In this document: piece after piece, positions 1 to 11,987 of the stretch | Layout of the letters: each line of letters begins with the position of its first letter | Numbering within the stretch: the first letter of the stretch is position 1 | Source: Lepus europaeus | Taxonomy: Eukaryota; Chordata; Mammalia; Lagomorpha; Leporidae | Length of the DNA: 64,000 nucleotides | Assembly (NCBI RefSeq): GCF_033115175.1 | Contig: NC_084838.1 | Location: forward strand, 62,154,468 to 62,218,467 | Direction of reading: 5' to 3' | The notes under the pieces: generated by a model | Seen by the model: the letters and a program-made list of their open reading frames with translations, nothing else | Database searches by the model: none | What the model was told of the DNA's origin: nothing | Made by a program: the position numbers and the translations under genes

Positions 1-760
1 TTTCTAAGAGGTGAGGACCAACTCCAAATAATTAACTTCCTGGCTGATTAACTGTGCTTTCTTCTTGGATATCCAGTATCCATGATTTACTTGGAATTTA
101 AGAATGTTAATTAAGTGCCCAAGATCAGAGCCTTGTCCTTAGCTTTTGATAATTTGACTATAATGTGGCTTTCAGAAGGTTTTTTTTTTTTTGTTCCAGT
201 TGGGTTATCCTATATCAGGATATTTATGTCTCTTTCAAGACTTGGGAATTTTTCAACTATTATTTTATCCAGTAAGTTAATTCCTTTTTCCTTCTATTCC
301 CCATCAGGTAGTCATACACTATGAATACTTGTTCACGTAGTAGTATCCCTTATGTCTTCTTCATTCTTTTTAATTCTTTTTTCTATGTTTTTGTCAGACC
401 AGGTTATTTCAGCAATCTTGACCTTCAGGTCAGAAATACTTTCCTCTGCTTGATATTTTTGTTGTTAAAACTCTCAGTTGTACTTTTTTATCTCATTGAT
501 TGAAATTTCCAGTTCCAAAATTTCTCATGTTTTTATTGACTTCTATCTTGAAGTTCTCATTTGTACCATGTTTTTTTCTTCATTTAAACTGGTTGCATTC
601 ACTTGCATCTTACTGAGTTTCATTAAATTATTATTTTGTATTCTTTTTCAGGCATCTCATATATTTTCTTTAAATCAGAATCTATTTCTGGAGAACTGTT
701 GTGTTGTTTTGAGGGTATCATGCTTCATTGCTTTTTTATGTTTCCTGTGAACATCTTGGT
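1..760 (-). mobile_element. Ancient L1 (L1M-type), 5' portion, antisense
   Basis: The plus strand reads as the reverse of the L1M 5' UTR/ORF1-proximal region. Recognisable blocks are a 'ttgactataatgtggc' motif near 153, the 'gggaatttttcaactatt' block near 245, and T-rich stretches resembling the antisense leader to about 680. The copy is highly diverged and has no open frame of consequence. It continues off the left edge, so its 3' side is not seen. The family is assigned from recall of the mammalian consensus. Confidence 0.55.
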
Positions 761-2150
761 AACATTTCCTTCTTCTTTATGGTGTAGGCTTCATTGGAAA
801 AGACATTTTTGTTTGGATGGGACGTGGGGTATCCCTTGAGTTGTTGCTTTGGCTTTTGTTTTTGGTAAGCCCAGAAGGGTAACCTCCTAGTGATTTCTTC
901 AGCTTTATCAATGTCAGCAGTGTGTCACAGTTGTATAATCTGCAGCAGGTTGTGGAAATAAAAGTATGACTTTGAAGGAGACATTGGCTTTCTAGGATGT
1001 GTATCTTGAGTCCCCAGAGTTGGGTGTCAGTGATGGTTGTAGCCATGTTTTTTGTACTATTGGATATAGATAGTTGCCCCTTCGGCCCACCAGGCAAGCC
1101 TGAATGATGTAGTGGAAGGCAGTTAGGTAGGTTCTTCTATATGCCCCATGGTTAGATTTTAGTGATTCTGAGGAATCTAGTACTAATAGTCACAAATCTG
1201 GAACTTTAGGAAACACTACCCAGGTTTCAGAGGACGAAAGGTGGTCATGTTGGGTACTGTGGAAAGGTAATCACTAGCCTGAAGCAGAGGAATGCAAATA
1301 GGGCTCTCTAGATACTACCTGAATGCAAGTTGTTCCAAGGTTTGTAGAACCAACTGTGATAATCCAAGATCTGCAAGGCATAGAGTACAATTACCCCAGT
1401 TTCATAGGAAATGCAGGAGTGATGTTGGTTCCTGTGTCCAGGGAACCTAGAACTTTGTGCCAAGAGATGCTGAGGAGGGCCTGCTTACCCAGGTCTGGTC
1501 CTCTGGAATTCTTTTAATGGGCTTCTGCTTGTGCCAGTCCCAAAGAAGGAACAGGAAACTTCCTTAGATGGTATAAAATGAGGGAGTGTGGCTCTGGGGT
1601 TAGTGCCCAGAAATCCTTGGGCTTGTTCCCAGAACAACCACAGCTAAAGGTATGGGGCGGTCTGCTCTCTGCCCTGAAGAGTGCTCTGTCTCTGAGTGTG
1701 GTGGTTTCTGTAGTAGAGGGAGTGCTTGCTGTCCCCTCAGTCAGGATAGAGTTCAGCAGTGGCTACACCACAGCAGCTGAAAAGTCTGGTTCTTTGTGGG
1801 CAGAGGGAAGCAATGTGGTTTCCTTTTTCACAGCAAAGTGGTTCCTCAGATCCTGGTCAACTCTAAGCTGTTATTAAAGTTAGTGAAGACTGTGGAGTTT
1901 TCCTGTAGTTAGGGTTGATGGTTTATGATAATGGAAGGAGCTATATAGTACTTTGTGCTTTTCCTGTCAAGATGGCATCTTCTAGCCAGGCAGAAGCTAG
2001 TGTGCTTTATTCCTTTATCTCTCCACTGGCATTCAAAGTCATTGTGCTGTTGCCATTCCTGCCACTTTTTTACTGAAAATTTTCCTCAATCAGTCCTCTG
2101 GAAACATGGTTCTTCCTTTGTTGTTCTGGTATTTTTCTGTGGTTGAGGCA
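761..2150 (-). mobile_element. Probable continuation of antisense L1 5' UTR
   Basis: More G-rich than the flanks and in the position expected for the L1M 5' UTR read antisense, directly following the recognised block. I cannot align it confidently to a consensus. Open frames of 99-106 codons here (777-1097 minus, 1578-1877 plus) show no known protein. Confidence 0.3.
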
Positions 2151-3377
2151 AGTGAAGCTTCTCTGTATTCAGATCCCTCCTTTATTAAGTTTTTGAAGAT
2201 CCTTTCTATATCTGCTAAATGGTGATGGCATATTCAACACATTGTGTTTTTTTCTGAAATATAGATCTACAACATTGAGTACTATCCTCCTCTAATATCT
2301 CTCCTTTCTAAAATGTACCTTAAAGATAGCTGGTCATGCCTTGGAAAATTCCTCTGCTCATTGTCAGCAACCTAGATCTAGAGGACAGAACTTACTAGGG
2401 CAATTGATTGGTTTCATAGCACCTCTTGGTATATTATCTGCTTTATTTGCTGACACAACTTTTATTCTTATGCACTTGGATTTTTTTTCTTTGCTGTAGG
2501 TGACACAACGGAAAGGTCTGTTTTTTGTCTGTTACCTAACTCCATAAATTCCAAGTTTTTATTTGTTTTGTTTATTATTTTGAGCAGGAGTATTAAAAGC
2601 TCTTGTTTTGTATGAATATTTTCCACAAGCCTTTCACTTTAGTCTTCTTGATATAATTTTTGTAAGCAAGTGTCATTCATATTGGCTCATTGTTAATAAT
2701 GATCTGCATCTTTTAGATACATTTTTGTTTATTTTTATGAGTTTTAAACATGCATGAGTTTTTAAACATGTCCGAAAATAGTACATGCAGTTTGTAGAAC
2801 ACCTAAATAACATATAAGGAGACATCTGAGCTTAAAGCAAACCTCCTGCAGCAGGCAAGGAAAACTCCTGTTCCAGCTGTCAGGTAACCCCAGGATCCCA
2901 CTCAGCTTTTGAATCAAGGCTAAAGCTTTCTGAGAAGTGCCTAAGAAATGACTGAACCAATGGTTCCAGCCAATTGTGGGACCACGTCATCTTTGCAGTA
3001 CACGTCTAATTGATGTACTATCTACAGCTCTTGGTGAGCTGGCTGAGTTGGTACGATGCTCCCCTGAACAATCCTGCACGCTCCATGTTTCCAAAAGCAT
3101 CAGGTCTGTATTATGATCTCAGGGCTTCTTGTGCCCAAATTGCCATTCATGAGGACCATCACTCCTTCTATTCCAAAAACACCGCCTGTCTTCCAATTTT
3201 GATTCCATGTCTGCTTCCAAATGACAGCATTCCTAGATACTGTCCTCTTTTTCTCTTTCTGCAATTGTTTCAAAATCTTAGTATCTCCTATCCTTTCTCG
3301 GGACATTGCAGATTCTTTGGTAGTAGAATCCCCCATATTTCTACTTTGAATATACTGAAATCTTCTTTCTAAAACAG
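2151..3377. other. Unassigned intergenic sequence
   Basis: AT-rich to about 2800, then closer to 45% GC. No repeat family, exon or RNA gene recognised. A 120-codon open frame (3010-3372, plus) resembles nothing known and lacks coding character. Confidence 0.5.
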
Positions 3378-3676
3378 GATTTAATTATGTATGAAAGCCA
3401 GAGTTAGAGGGAGAGAAAGAGAGAGAGAGAGAGAGATCTTCCATCTCTTGGTACACTTCCCAGATGGCTGCAACAAACCCAGGCTGAGCCAGGCCAAATC
3501 CAAGAGCTTCATCTGGGGGTGGCAGGGTCCTAAACACCTGGGTCATCTTCTGATGCTTTTTTCAGACCATTAGCAGGGAAGTGATCAGAAATGGAGCAGT
3601 GGGGACATGAACTGGCACCCATGTGGGATGCCAGCATCACAGATGGCAGCTTTACATGCTAGGCCACAGTGTCACT
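3378..3676 (-). mobile_element. C-repeat SINE (lagomorph CSINE), intermediate age
   Basis: Antisense copy with the standard order. It has an AT-rich tail, a GA-rich block (3417-3436), 'atcttccatct', 'ggcacccatgtgggatgcc' and the terminal 'ctaggccacagtgtc'. It is about 300 bp and well diverged. Confidence 0.85.
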
Positions 3677-3707
3677 CTCTGAAATACACTGTGTCTGTAT
3701 CATAGGT

Positions 3708-3975
3708 AGGTTTTGTGGCCCATGGAGTCAAGCTGCCCTTTGAGACACCCACATAGCATAGCAGAGCACCAGTTCAAGTCCTGACTACACCACTCCTGAC
3801 TCAGCTCCTTACTAATGTGCCTGGAATGGAGTTTTTGGCTACTGGCTTCAGCCTGGCTCAAACCTGGCTGTTGTGGCCTTGTGGAGAGTGAACCAGTGAA
3901 TGGAAGATCTCTATTTGTCTCCCACTCTGTGTCACTCAGCCTTTCAAATAATTAAATAAATATTTTTTAAAAATA
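3708..3975 (+). mobile_element. C-repeat SINE, old
   Basis: Sense copy running from 'cacatagcatagcagagc' through 'accagttcaagtcctgac' and 'agagtgaaccagtgaatgg' to a 'ttcaaataattaaataaa' tail. It lies 30 bp from the preceding minus-strand SINE, making a tail-to-head inverted pair. Confidence 0.8.
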
Positions 3976-6159
3976 AAGCAAATATTTTAGTATGAAGAAT
4001 TATACTACATCTCTGTTCTCATCTTCTGATGATCATTTTCTTTTATGATATTAATCACATATTTAAAACATAAAACAAAATAATTCTAGCATTGTAACCC
4101 CCTTTCCCAGTCCTGTTTTTTTTTATATATGCTGTGATTTATCTGAATGAGTAATTAAATGATTCATATCAAATTGTAAGAACTATCACATTAATTTCCA
4201 TCCTATGTTAATTGTCTCAAGAGAATTCTCTCTTCCTTAACATTTCTAATCAGAAGAGTTTCAGTTCCTAGCCCTATACTGTTCATTTACTACTCTTATC
4301 CAATTACTTCCTAATATATTTAACTAAGATTATTTTTCTCACCTGAGGTTTGATAGATTAACTCTAATGTGGTGGCTTCTCCTTGAAGGAATATACTCCA
4401 TAAACTTGTATTCCAGGAAAGCTCTTTGTATTTGGCTAGACTGGCAAGAAACAAGATGATCATGGAAAGTTGATTAGAAATACACATGTTAACCTTTTAG
4501 TTAATTAGCCTAGTCCAGCAACTTAAAATGAAAATGTTAGTTAATAATGAAAGATAAATTGAGATCATCTCTGTAATGTTTGCTGAAAGTATCATTTTTC
4601 TTCCTTCTTCTGTCAATAGTGGCACCTCCTCCTTCCTCTGCATTCAAACGGGTACTTCTCTGATTGGATCAAATAATGGACAAACAGGTACTTCTCTGAT
4701 TGTCCATTATTTGATCAGCAATTAACCCCAGGGAACAGAATATAGAATTTCCTAGGATGGCATTATTAGCGTCCTTTCCTGAAGACATTGTGGTGCATCT
4801 TGGGAAGAGAAAGTCAAATTAGCTGGGAAAGGTAAGATAGAGCTGAGGGGTGCCTACTCAGACCTTGAGAGGAGGCAAGGCAGGTGGCAGTTTATAACAA
4901 TTAGACTTATAGTCTTGAAAGGATTAAACACATACACACCCAGTTAATTTGCCTCCAGGAGGCAGGCAAACGATTTTCTTCCCCTAAGTAAGTCTGTCAA
5001 ATGTATCCATGTTTTCATTAACTGCTGAAATAATTTTTTTCCTATTCATTGTAGGGTTATACTGTACTTTTTTGTGTTAATAAGTATTTATCCTCTTACC
5101 TTATACTATTACAATCATTAACTGTGGTGTGTAAATGTACTACTTATTACTGTCTAACTTTTGTTGAAAAAAGCACAGTAAGGGAGGGAAGGTGAAAAAA
5201 CATTACATAAAAAGCATGCAGCCAGAGTTTCCTGCCAAGTTGCAGCGCACTGAATTCGTGACATTTAGTTTCTGTGCCCAGCAGCTGTGTCCTGTGGTTT
5301 TATTGAAAAAAAAAAAAAAAAAGTACTGATCAGTCCAGAAACAGAATATTTTAGAGATCTGCACATTACAGGATTGAAGAAAATGAGGAATTGAAGCAAA
5401 ATATCCACGAGTTGTTTTTCTATCTTCTTTTTTCCCCTTTATTTTAAAATGGAAAACAATGTCAGTGCTCAAAGAAGAGGTCAGATGTAGGATCCTCAGG
5501 GGTAAAATAGGATAGCTTCTAAGTAGCAGTGTCCAGTTGGAATGTCGACTATCACACAGGGAAAAGAAATCACACAATGCAAGAATTAACTGAAGGAAAA
5601 ATGAAATAAAATGCTGGTAAGTGAGACTAAAATTTAAAAAGGAGGAACAAATGCATGTATACATGGCTCTGTTACTTAAAAAAAAGTCTTAGAGCTGTCA
5701 AAGCATTTCAGGGGTGTTGTGGATAAGCAATATCTTGAACATGACTTTTTTTGTACACAATATTTTAAATGAAACAAAATCTGGGGGAAATGTAGCAAGA
5801 GCAGCATTTGGGCTGTGCAGTATGTTGATGTGTCAGATTGATGGTACAAGGGAACAGCTTGAGGGAATGGCAGTATTTTAATAATATTATATGCTAACCT
5901 GGCCTTTACAAATAATCTCTGTTTACCTGCAAGATGTTATTAGCTTAAGTACATAAAATTTAACTTTTACAGATACTCATCCCCACCTGTTTTTTAAACA
6001 TTTTTATTAATGAGTTAGCATTTTGGCTTTTTCTAAGGAAAGGAATTAGAATAGATTTGCAGAGAGGGATGATGTTGATTATTGATGACAAAGAAATAAC
6101 TATGGCTTTGTAATGACTGACTGTGGTTTTCAGTAATTCTGTGTCATTTTATGTTTAAA
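3976..6159. other. Unassigned AT-rich intergenic sequence
   Basis: No repeat family recognised over 2.2 kb apart from the hairpin at 4651-4716 and an A18 run near 5306. The 153-codon minus frame at 5203-5664 is interrupted in meaning by a poly-Phe run from the A tract and is not considered coding. Confidence 0.5.
4651..4716. repeat. Interleaved direct and inverted repeat (template-switch-like hairpin)
   Basis: The 16-mer 'ggtacttctctgattg' occurs at 4651-4666 and 4687-4702. The 16-mer 'gatcaaataatggaca' at 4667-4682 is followed by its exact reverse complement at 4701-4716. All four arms are perfect matches. Confidence 0.95.
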
Positions 6160-6476
6160 CATTGTTAGCTATTTATTTGAAAGGCAGACAATAAGACAGA
6201 AAAAGAAAGACAGACATAGAAAACTTTCCCATCTACTGGTTCACTCACCAAATGCCTACAACAGCTGGTGCTGGGTCAGGCTGAAGCCAGGAGCAGGAAT
6301 TCCATTTGGGTCTCCTTTGTGAGTGGTTAAGGCCTCAGCCACCTGAGCCATCACCTCCCAGGGTTTTCATCAGTAAGAAGCTGGAATCGAGTGTAGGACT
6401 TGAACCCAGACACTCTGATATGGGGTGCAGGTGACTCAAGCAGTGTCTTAATCTCTATGCCAAATTCTCACCCCTA
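6160..6476 (-). mobile_element. C-repeat SINE, old
   Basis: Antisense copy with 'tatttatttgaaaggcaga', 'cccatctactggttcactc', 'ggctgaagccaggagcagg', 'ggacttgaacccagacac' and terminal 'aaattctcacccc'. The old-type head differs from the young 'gccggcgcc' form. Confidence 0.8.
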
Positions 6477-6511
6477 AAATTTTTATATCATGGGGATTAA
6501 AATCCAATGGT

Positions 6512-6825
6512 GGGGCCAGGTTAAAGCCCTGGCCTGAAGTGCTGGCATCCCATATGGGCGCCAGTTCTAGTCTCGGCTGCTCTTCTTCCAATTCAGCTCT
6601 CTGCTGTGGCCTGGGATAGCAGTAGAAGATGGCACAAGTCCTTGGGCCCTTGCACCCGTGTGGGAGACCTGGAGGAAGCTCCTGGCTCCTGGCTTCTGAT
6701 TGGTGCAGCTCCGGCTGTTGAGGCCATCTGGGGAGTGAACCAGCAGATGGAAGACCTCTCTCTCTGTCTCTACCTCTCTCTGTAACTCTATCTTTCAAAT
6801 AGATAAAATAAATCTTAAAAAAAAA
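6512..6825 (+). mobile_element. C-repeat SINE, intermediate, with TSD
   Basis: Full-length sense copy starting 'ggggccaggttaaagccc' and ending 'taaaataaatcttaaaaa'. A short target-site duplication 'caatggt' is at 6505-6511 and 6826-6832. It forms an inverted pair with the minus SINE ending at 6476. Confidence 0.9.
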
Positions 6826-6975
6826 CAATGGTTATTCAGTTTCTTACTATTTACAAACCAAGTGAGGGAATAATGGAGTATCTTGGAAAATTTATGCTGT
6901 CTCCTGCTTCTTTGTTCTAGAGGTCTTTCTACAACCATTAGGATTTATCATTGGTCCAGAAAGGTTGTCAGTGAT

Positions 6976-7238
6976 TTCTTTTTCTTTTTCTTTTTTTTTT
7001 TTTTTAAAGATTTATTTACTTATTTGAAAGGCAGAGTTACAGAGAGGTAGAGCTGAGAGAGAGAGGTGTTCCAACCTCTGGCTTTCTCCCCAAATGGCTA
7101 CAACAGCCAGAGCTGTGCTCATCTGAATACAGGAGCCAGGAGCCAGGAACTATCTTCTACTGCCATCTTCTACTGCTTTCCCAGGCCACAGTAGAGAGCT
7201 GAATTGGAAGTGGAAGAGCCAGGACTTACTGCACTTAC
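6976..7238 (-). mobile_element. C-repeat SINE, 5'-truncated
   Basis: Antisense copy with a long T-rich tail (6976-7007), 'atttgaaaggcagagttac' and the 'gccaggagccagga' core. It stops at 'gccaggactt', so the tRNA-like head (about 75 bp) is missing. Confidence 0.85.
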
Positions 7239-8312
7239 TCATGCTTCTTGTGAATAGTGCAGCCAAAAGTCTGTATATTTTACTACATTTTGGTGTTATT
7301 TTTGTTTTTCCACCAAATAGGTTCCATTTATATATTAACCATATACTTTGATTGGTCTAAGCATATTTTATTCCAGTGTTGCCGGGAAGAGGACTGTCCT
7401 GGACTTACACCGTAAATCTCAATACCATTGCCTCTGCAGTGGTTGTAGTCTTGTCCACTACAATGAATTATGCATAACTGCCAGGCTATTTCTTGGCATG
7501 GAGAAAATGTGACATGTTAGATTAAAATTAAATATTGAATAGGCATTCTCCTAGCAATGCGAATTAAAGAAAGATGCGTCCTTTCTCACCACTGAAGGAC
7601 AGAGACCTCATTTGTGAGTGCTGGCACAAAGGCGTCTGACTATTACAACACAGTGCAGAGGGACAAATGCATAACACATCTCTCAGCCTTCCACCTCAGT
7701 GGTTTCAGATGGAAGTCCCAGCAGTTTCCAAAATGACTCGGTGCTCAGCCGCTTTGGGAATCGTGGCTGCCATTTATATACCCCTTAGGGCTTGTGGCAG
7801 GATGGAACCTGCACTTAACCCACAAGCTGTCGCTAGGGCAGCCTTGAAGAAAATTACAATAGTGATATCAACCCTAAAACTCAGATGCAGACTCTCCAAG
7901 AAGCCCCTTTTCTTTCCCCAGCTAGCAGGCCCACTAAGAGGAAGCGCCCACTGAGCAAATATGTAGGAAAAAAACTAAGACGAACTTACATAGGCTGAAA
8001 AGGGAAGAAAGGTCATGCTCTGGCCACTGAGCAAACACCTCTCTCCAAAAAAATCTCAACTCCACCTTGAACTTTCCTTCACTGATTTTTATTTCATTAT
8101 TAACTCCTTCCCTCTTTTTAGTAACACATTGCAAGAGAATTAAATGATTCATAATTTTTAAAGCAAAATAAACCAAGCACTAGAAAGAAAAATAGTTGCT
8201 TTACGATCTGTCTGTTGGGAAAATGACTCCCCTAACAGGAGCAGTCTTTTCAAGATGTTGTATTAGAGTCCCCTTTGTTCTTTTCGTGATGCTGTAGTTG
8301 ACATTAAGATCC
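7239..8312. other. Repeat-free unassigned sequence, possible conserved element
   Basis: No repeat recognised. The 7375-7850 part keeps several CpGs and balanced composition in an otherwise CpG-depleted window. The 95-codon plus frame at 7667-7954 has no recognisable domain. Confidence 0.4.
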
Positions 8313-8320
8313 AAGACTCA

Positions 8321-8643
8321 GGCCAGCATTGTGGCATAGCAGGTAAAGCCGTCAGCTGTGATGCTGGCATCCCACACGGGTGCCAGTTCAAGTCCCAGCT
8401 GCTCCATTTCTGATCTAGTTCTCTGCTGATGGCCTGGGAAAAACAGCAAAGAATGACCCTAGTGCTTGGGCATTTGCCACCTGGGAGACCCAGAAGAAGC
8501 TCCTGACTCCTGGCTTCCACCTGGCCCAGCCCTGGCCCTTGCGGCTATCTGGGTAGTGAATCAGTGGATGGAAGATCGCTGTCTTTCTTTCTCTCTCCTA
8601 ACTCTGACTTTCAAGCAAATAATCTTTAAAAAAAAAAAAAAAA
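8321..8643 (+). mobile_element. C-repeat SINE, intermediate, with TSD
   Basis: Sense copy from 'ggccagcattgtggcatag' to an A17 tail. The target-site duplication 'aagactca' is at 8313-8320 and 8644-8651, so insertion boundaries are firm. Confidence 0.92.
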
Positions 8644-8651
8644 AAGACTCA

Positions 8652-9454
8652 AGATGTGGCTAGGGATCCAGCAGACCATTTTTGTACAATGACAGGTATG
8701 TAAATGAGAGTATATTCTCAGCTAGCTGTAAGTTCATTTGCTTCTCTGGGACCACTGTATGACGGTGCTACAGTGCCCCCTGAGGGCTTGCAACTGAAAT
8801 AAAAGCAAAGGGGAGTGTGACTCCATATGAAGTAATTGTCAGTGCAGGAGCAGAACTCCAGGTGTGACTCAAAGGATCTCTGAAGTCAGGATTAACCGTC
8901 AGTCATCGAAACATCCAAAGTCATTTATAGTAGGAGGTGCCACAAGCCGGAATATAGAAACCATGAACACATGCAATATTAATAAAGCAATTACACTAAG
9001 TGCTAGAACATTCTGCTTTGCAAATCTCTTGCCACTTCAAGAAACATCTGTCTCCGCCACTGGAAATTACTGTTGAAAGAAAAAGCAAACCAAACCAAAC
9101 AAGCTGTGCTTTGTGTTTTAGCTTCACATTCAGTATCCTGATCAGTCAGGCTGCTGCCAAAGCTTCAATACCAGTTTCATAACCTATTCCCTGGGTTGGC
9201 TTTTCAACCAGTGAAGCCAATTGTGTTTATAATAGACAGCGGAGCAATTAGCTGATCTGCTGCGTTGTGCAAGCTGCCCAAATGCAATCGCACATAATGT
9301 CTCAGGAGGAGCACTGGGAAATGCAAGTGACCGCATGGATCCTTATTTAATGGAAATTGGTGTGAGCCTTACTCTCACCACTTTCACTTCCTGAAAATTG
9401 CCAGTTCCTTATTATTTATTTATTTATTTTTTAAAAAAAATTATATATTTTTCA
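8652..9454. other. Repeat-free unassigned sequence, possible conserved element
   Basis: No repeat recognised. Contains the CTCF-like site at 8771-8789. A block near 9235-9355 carries 'gcaattagctgatctgctgc' and CpGs, and is the best candidate here for a conserved non-coding element. This is inference from composition only. Confidence 0.4.
8771..8789 (-). promoter_or_regulatory. Candidate CTCF-type binding site
   Basis: The minus strand reads 'ccctcagggggcactg', matching the CTCF core (CCASYAGRKGGCRSY) at most positions, including the central CAGGGGGC and the following RCT. It lies outside recognised repeats. Occupancy cannot be judged from sequence. Confidence 0.4.
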
Positions 9455-9630
9455 TTCTTTATTTGAAAGACTGAGAGATGGGCAGAAATCTCTCAGATGC
9501 TGATTCACTCTCCAATTGCTCATGACAATAGGACTTGGGTTAGGCTGAAGCCAGAAGCCAGGAAATCAATCTAGGTCTCCCAAGTGGGTGGTAGAGACCC
9601 AAGTACTTGATGCAAGTACTTGAGCTCCAA
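9455..9630 (-). mobile_element. C-repeat SINE, old, partial
   Basis: Antisense fragment with 'ctttatttgaaagactgag', 'gattcactctccaattgc', 'ggctgaagccagaagccag' and 'ggtctcccaagtgggtgg'. The head half is missing, replaced by a short duplicated 'caagtacttga' motif. Confidence 0.7.
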
Positions 9631-9759
9631 GCTCCATATATTTTTTAAAAAGTAAATTCTTACATTGGTAGTGTACATATTAGTTACTTTGTTACTGATC
9701 AGTGAAATCCACATCTGGCTGGCAGAAGGAGGAGTCACAGAGACCAGTAAATATGTTTT

Positions 9760-9955
9760 CAGGAAAGCTATGACTTGGGCTCTATCCCTGTTTGAACATG
9801 CATAGCACAAATTCTCAGAGACTTTCATTTTCTTTATTTTAAAATAAGAATTTTTATTTCTGTGCCAGTTGTCCCTAAGGGGATGAGACTGAAAATGCTT
9901 GCAGAAGTGCTTTGGGTACTATAGTGAGCTATAACAATGTTAGACCCTTCCACAC
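9760..9955 (+). mobile_element. Possible MIR fragment, sense
   Basis: Weak resemblance to the MIR core and 3' half: 'ttctttattttaaaataag', then 'gatgagactgaaaatgctt' and 'ctatagtgagctataacaa'. Highly diverged. Confidence 0.4.
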
Positions 9956-10299
9956 CCGTAGGCTCTGGAACATTTTATCCTGGTAGCACCCCGTTCCTTG
10001 GGGAATAATTGAGAAGAAAGGAAACATAGCTGTAAGAAATCATTGTGCTCGGATAGGTCCAGCCATCGAAAAAGAAATAACCATAAAACTGTGATTCAGA
10101 AAGAAAGGGAATGAAAGTTTGCTTCATTTGAAGTTAAAAAGGTGATCATGGTTTCTTGAAAGGAAGATGTTAACAGATGATAAAATTTCAAAGATTAGCT
10201 CACTTGGATAACATTGTAGTTCATGGTTAAAGAACCATGCACTCAAATATTTAAATTAGGAGCCCCAGAAGTCTAATTAGATTCCTTTGTTACACTTAC

Positions 10300-10770
10300 C
10301 ACGATACTTTTGATTCACTTAGTCACCAAATCTCTCTTCTGTCCCTGTATCTCTTAAAATACACTGCTCTTTATTCTGCTTCCCACTCTTTTATTTCAGG
10401 CTATCTCCATTTTTACCTGCCTCTGAGGCCTTTATACTTTTATCTATTCTTCAAATAGATATCAGGAAGATCTAGAATTCAGACTTAGTGTGTCATTTTT
10501 CACTTATTTTCATTGTATGACCCCCTCATCACCCACTGAATCAAGTTCAAGCTCTTTAGCTGGTCTACTCAACCCTTACAATACAGCCCATTGCCAAACT
10601 TTTTGGCTGCTCATCACATATGACCTTTTCATTCCAGAACACGTGCAATTCCTTTGGGATCTGGTAATGTGTTCTCCCTTCCATATGCCATTCTTTTGCA
10701 CTTTATTCTCATCTACTAGGCCAATCACTTCTTATTTTCTTCTGTCTAGCAAACTAGGTAACCTGGGGTA
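10300..10770 (+). mobile_element. L2 LINE 3' region, sense
   Basis: 'aagttcaagctctttagctgg', then 'tacaatacagcccattgcc' and 'tatgccattcttttgcactt', follow the L2 ORF2 3'-end order (cf. 'caatctggccccaa' and 'cctttgcacatgctgttcc'). The same L2 probably continues past the MITE to about 11715. Confidence 0.6.
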
Positions 10771-10829
10771 ACATTTGCTGCTTACCTTCTCTATACATAT
10801 CTCCTTTAGAGCACAATTCTCAACGTATG

Positions 10830-10952
10830 ACAGTACTTTAAAATGCTTGCAGAAAATTGGAATTAAAAGACACATCTGTTTTGGTGCAAAAAATTAAGAT
10901 CCACACACTTTTGTGGTATACATTTTCTATGAACTTTTTGAAGATCTTTTGT
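10830..10952 (-). mobile_element. Mariner-type MITE (Hsmar2/MADE2-like)
   Basis: Ends are imperfect inverted repeats: 'gtactttaaaatgcttgcag' on the left and 'ctatgaactttttgaagatc' on the right. The interior contains 'gttttggtgcaaaaaatt', the hallmark of this family. One of six related segments in the window. Confidence 0.65.
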
Positions 10953-11204
10953 ATATGTCATATCATAAAATAGTGTAGAGAACAGAGCTTTAAAACTGTA
11001 CAAATTTAGACTTCAATTCTAGTTTAAAATGAATTTCCTATGGCAATGTTTTAAAGGTCTAGCACCTCAATTTTCCAATTTGTTAATTAAAAATTTGAAT
11101 ATTCACAATCTGTGAGAATTAGCAGTAAGATACATGAAAAATCCAATGTTCTACTTTACTCACTGTCGGAGTTCAATCGTGATAGCCGTGACACTGGTTA
11201 TTGT

Positions 11205-11715
11205 ACTGTAATTGCTGTGTTTACCTATTTGCCTACTGCTTGAAAATAGGTATTATCTCAGGGCCAGTGCTGTGGCATAACAGATAAAGCCGGCACCTGG
11301 AGAGCCAGAATCCCATATGGGTGCTGGTTCATGTCCTGGTTGCTCCATTTCTGATCCAGCTCTCTACTATGGCCTGGGAAAGCAGTAGAACATGGCCCAA
11401 ATCCTTGGCCCTCTGCACCCATGTGGGAGACTGGAAGAAGCTCCTGGCTCCTGGCTTCTGATTGGCACAGCTCCGGCTCTTGCAACCATTTGGGGAGTGA
11501 ACCAGCAGATGGAAGATCTCTCTCTCTCTCTCTGCCTCTGCCTCTCTGTAACTCTGCCTTTCAAATAAATAAATAAATGAATAAATAAATCTTAAAAAAA
11601 GAAAATAGGTATTATCTCTTCATAATTGTTTCTTGTTTGTCTTTCTGGACTCAGCACCTATCAAAGTGCCTGATATTCAGAGAGTGTACAACAAAGATCT
11701 GTTCAAAAGATCAAC
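11205..11715 (+). mobile_element. L2 3' end, sense, split by a SINE
   Basis: The flanks of the SINE at 11260-11600 resemble the L2 3' UTR: 'cctactgcttgaaaatagg' before it and 'cttgtttgtctttctgg' plus 'atcaaagtgcctgatatt' after it. This would be the 3' end of the L2 at 10300. Confidence 0.45.
11260..11600 (+). mobile_element. C-repeat SINE, intermediate, 18-bp TSD
   Basis: Full-length sense copy with head 'agggccagtgctgtggcat', a core and a tail of repeated 'aaat'. An exact 18-bp duplication 'gaaaataggtattatctc' at 11242-11259 and 11601-11618 defines the insertion. Confidence 0.97.
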
Positions 11716-11882
11716 AAATAAACAAAGGATACATGAATGATGGGTTCTCTGTCTTAGGGCATTTGAGAATTAATGATGTTGATGGGGCCTATGCATGGGA
11801 AACACGTTGAAAACATGATTCAATTTTCTGGCTCTTGAGCTGTTTTGTGCTGCTAAGTTAATATCTCTGGGGGCATGTGTCT

Positions 11883-11948
11883 CTCTTTCTTTCTCTCTTT
11901 TTTTTCTCTTTCTTTCTTTCTTTCTTTCTAATAAAGCTTCATTTGTTT

Positions 11949-11987
<39 letters not shown>

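Noticed and set aside
5203..5664. 153-codon minus-strand open frame
   Set aside because: Contains a phenylalanine run from an A18 tract, shows no domain and lies in AT-rich sequence.
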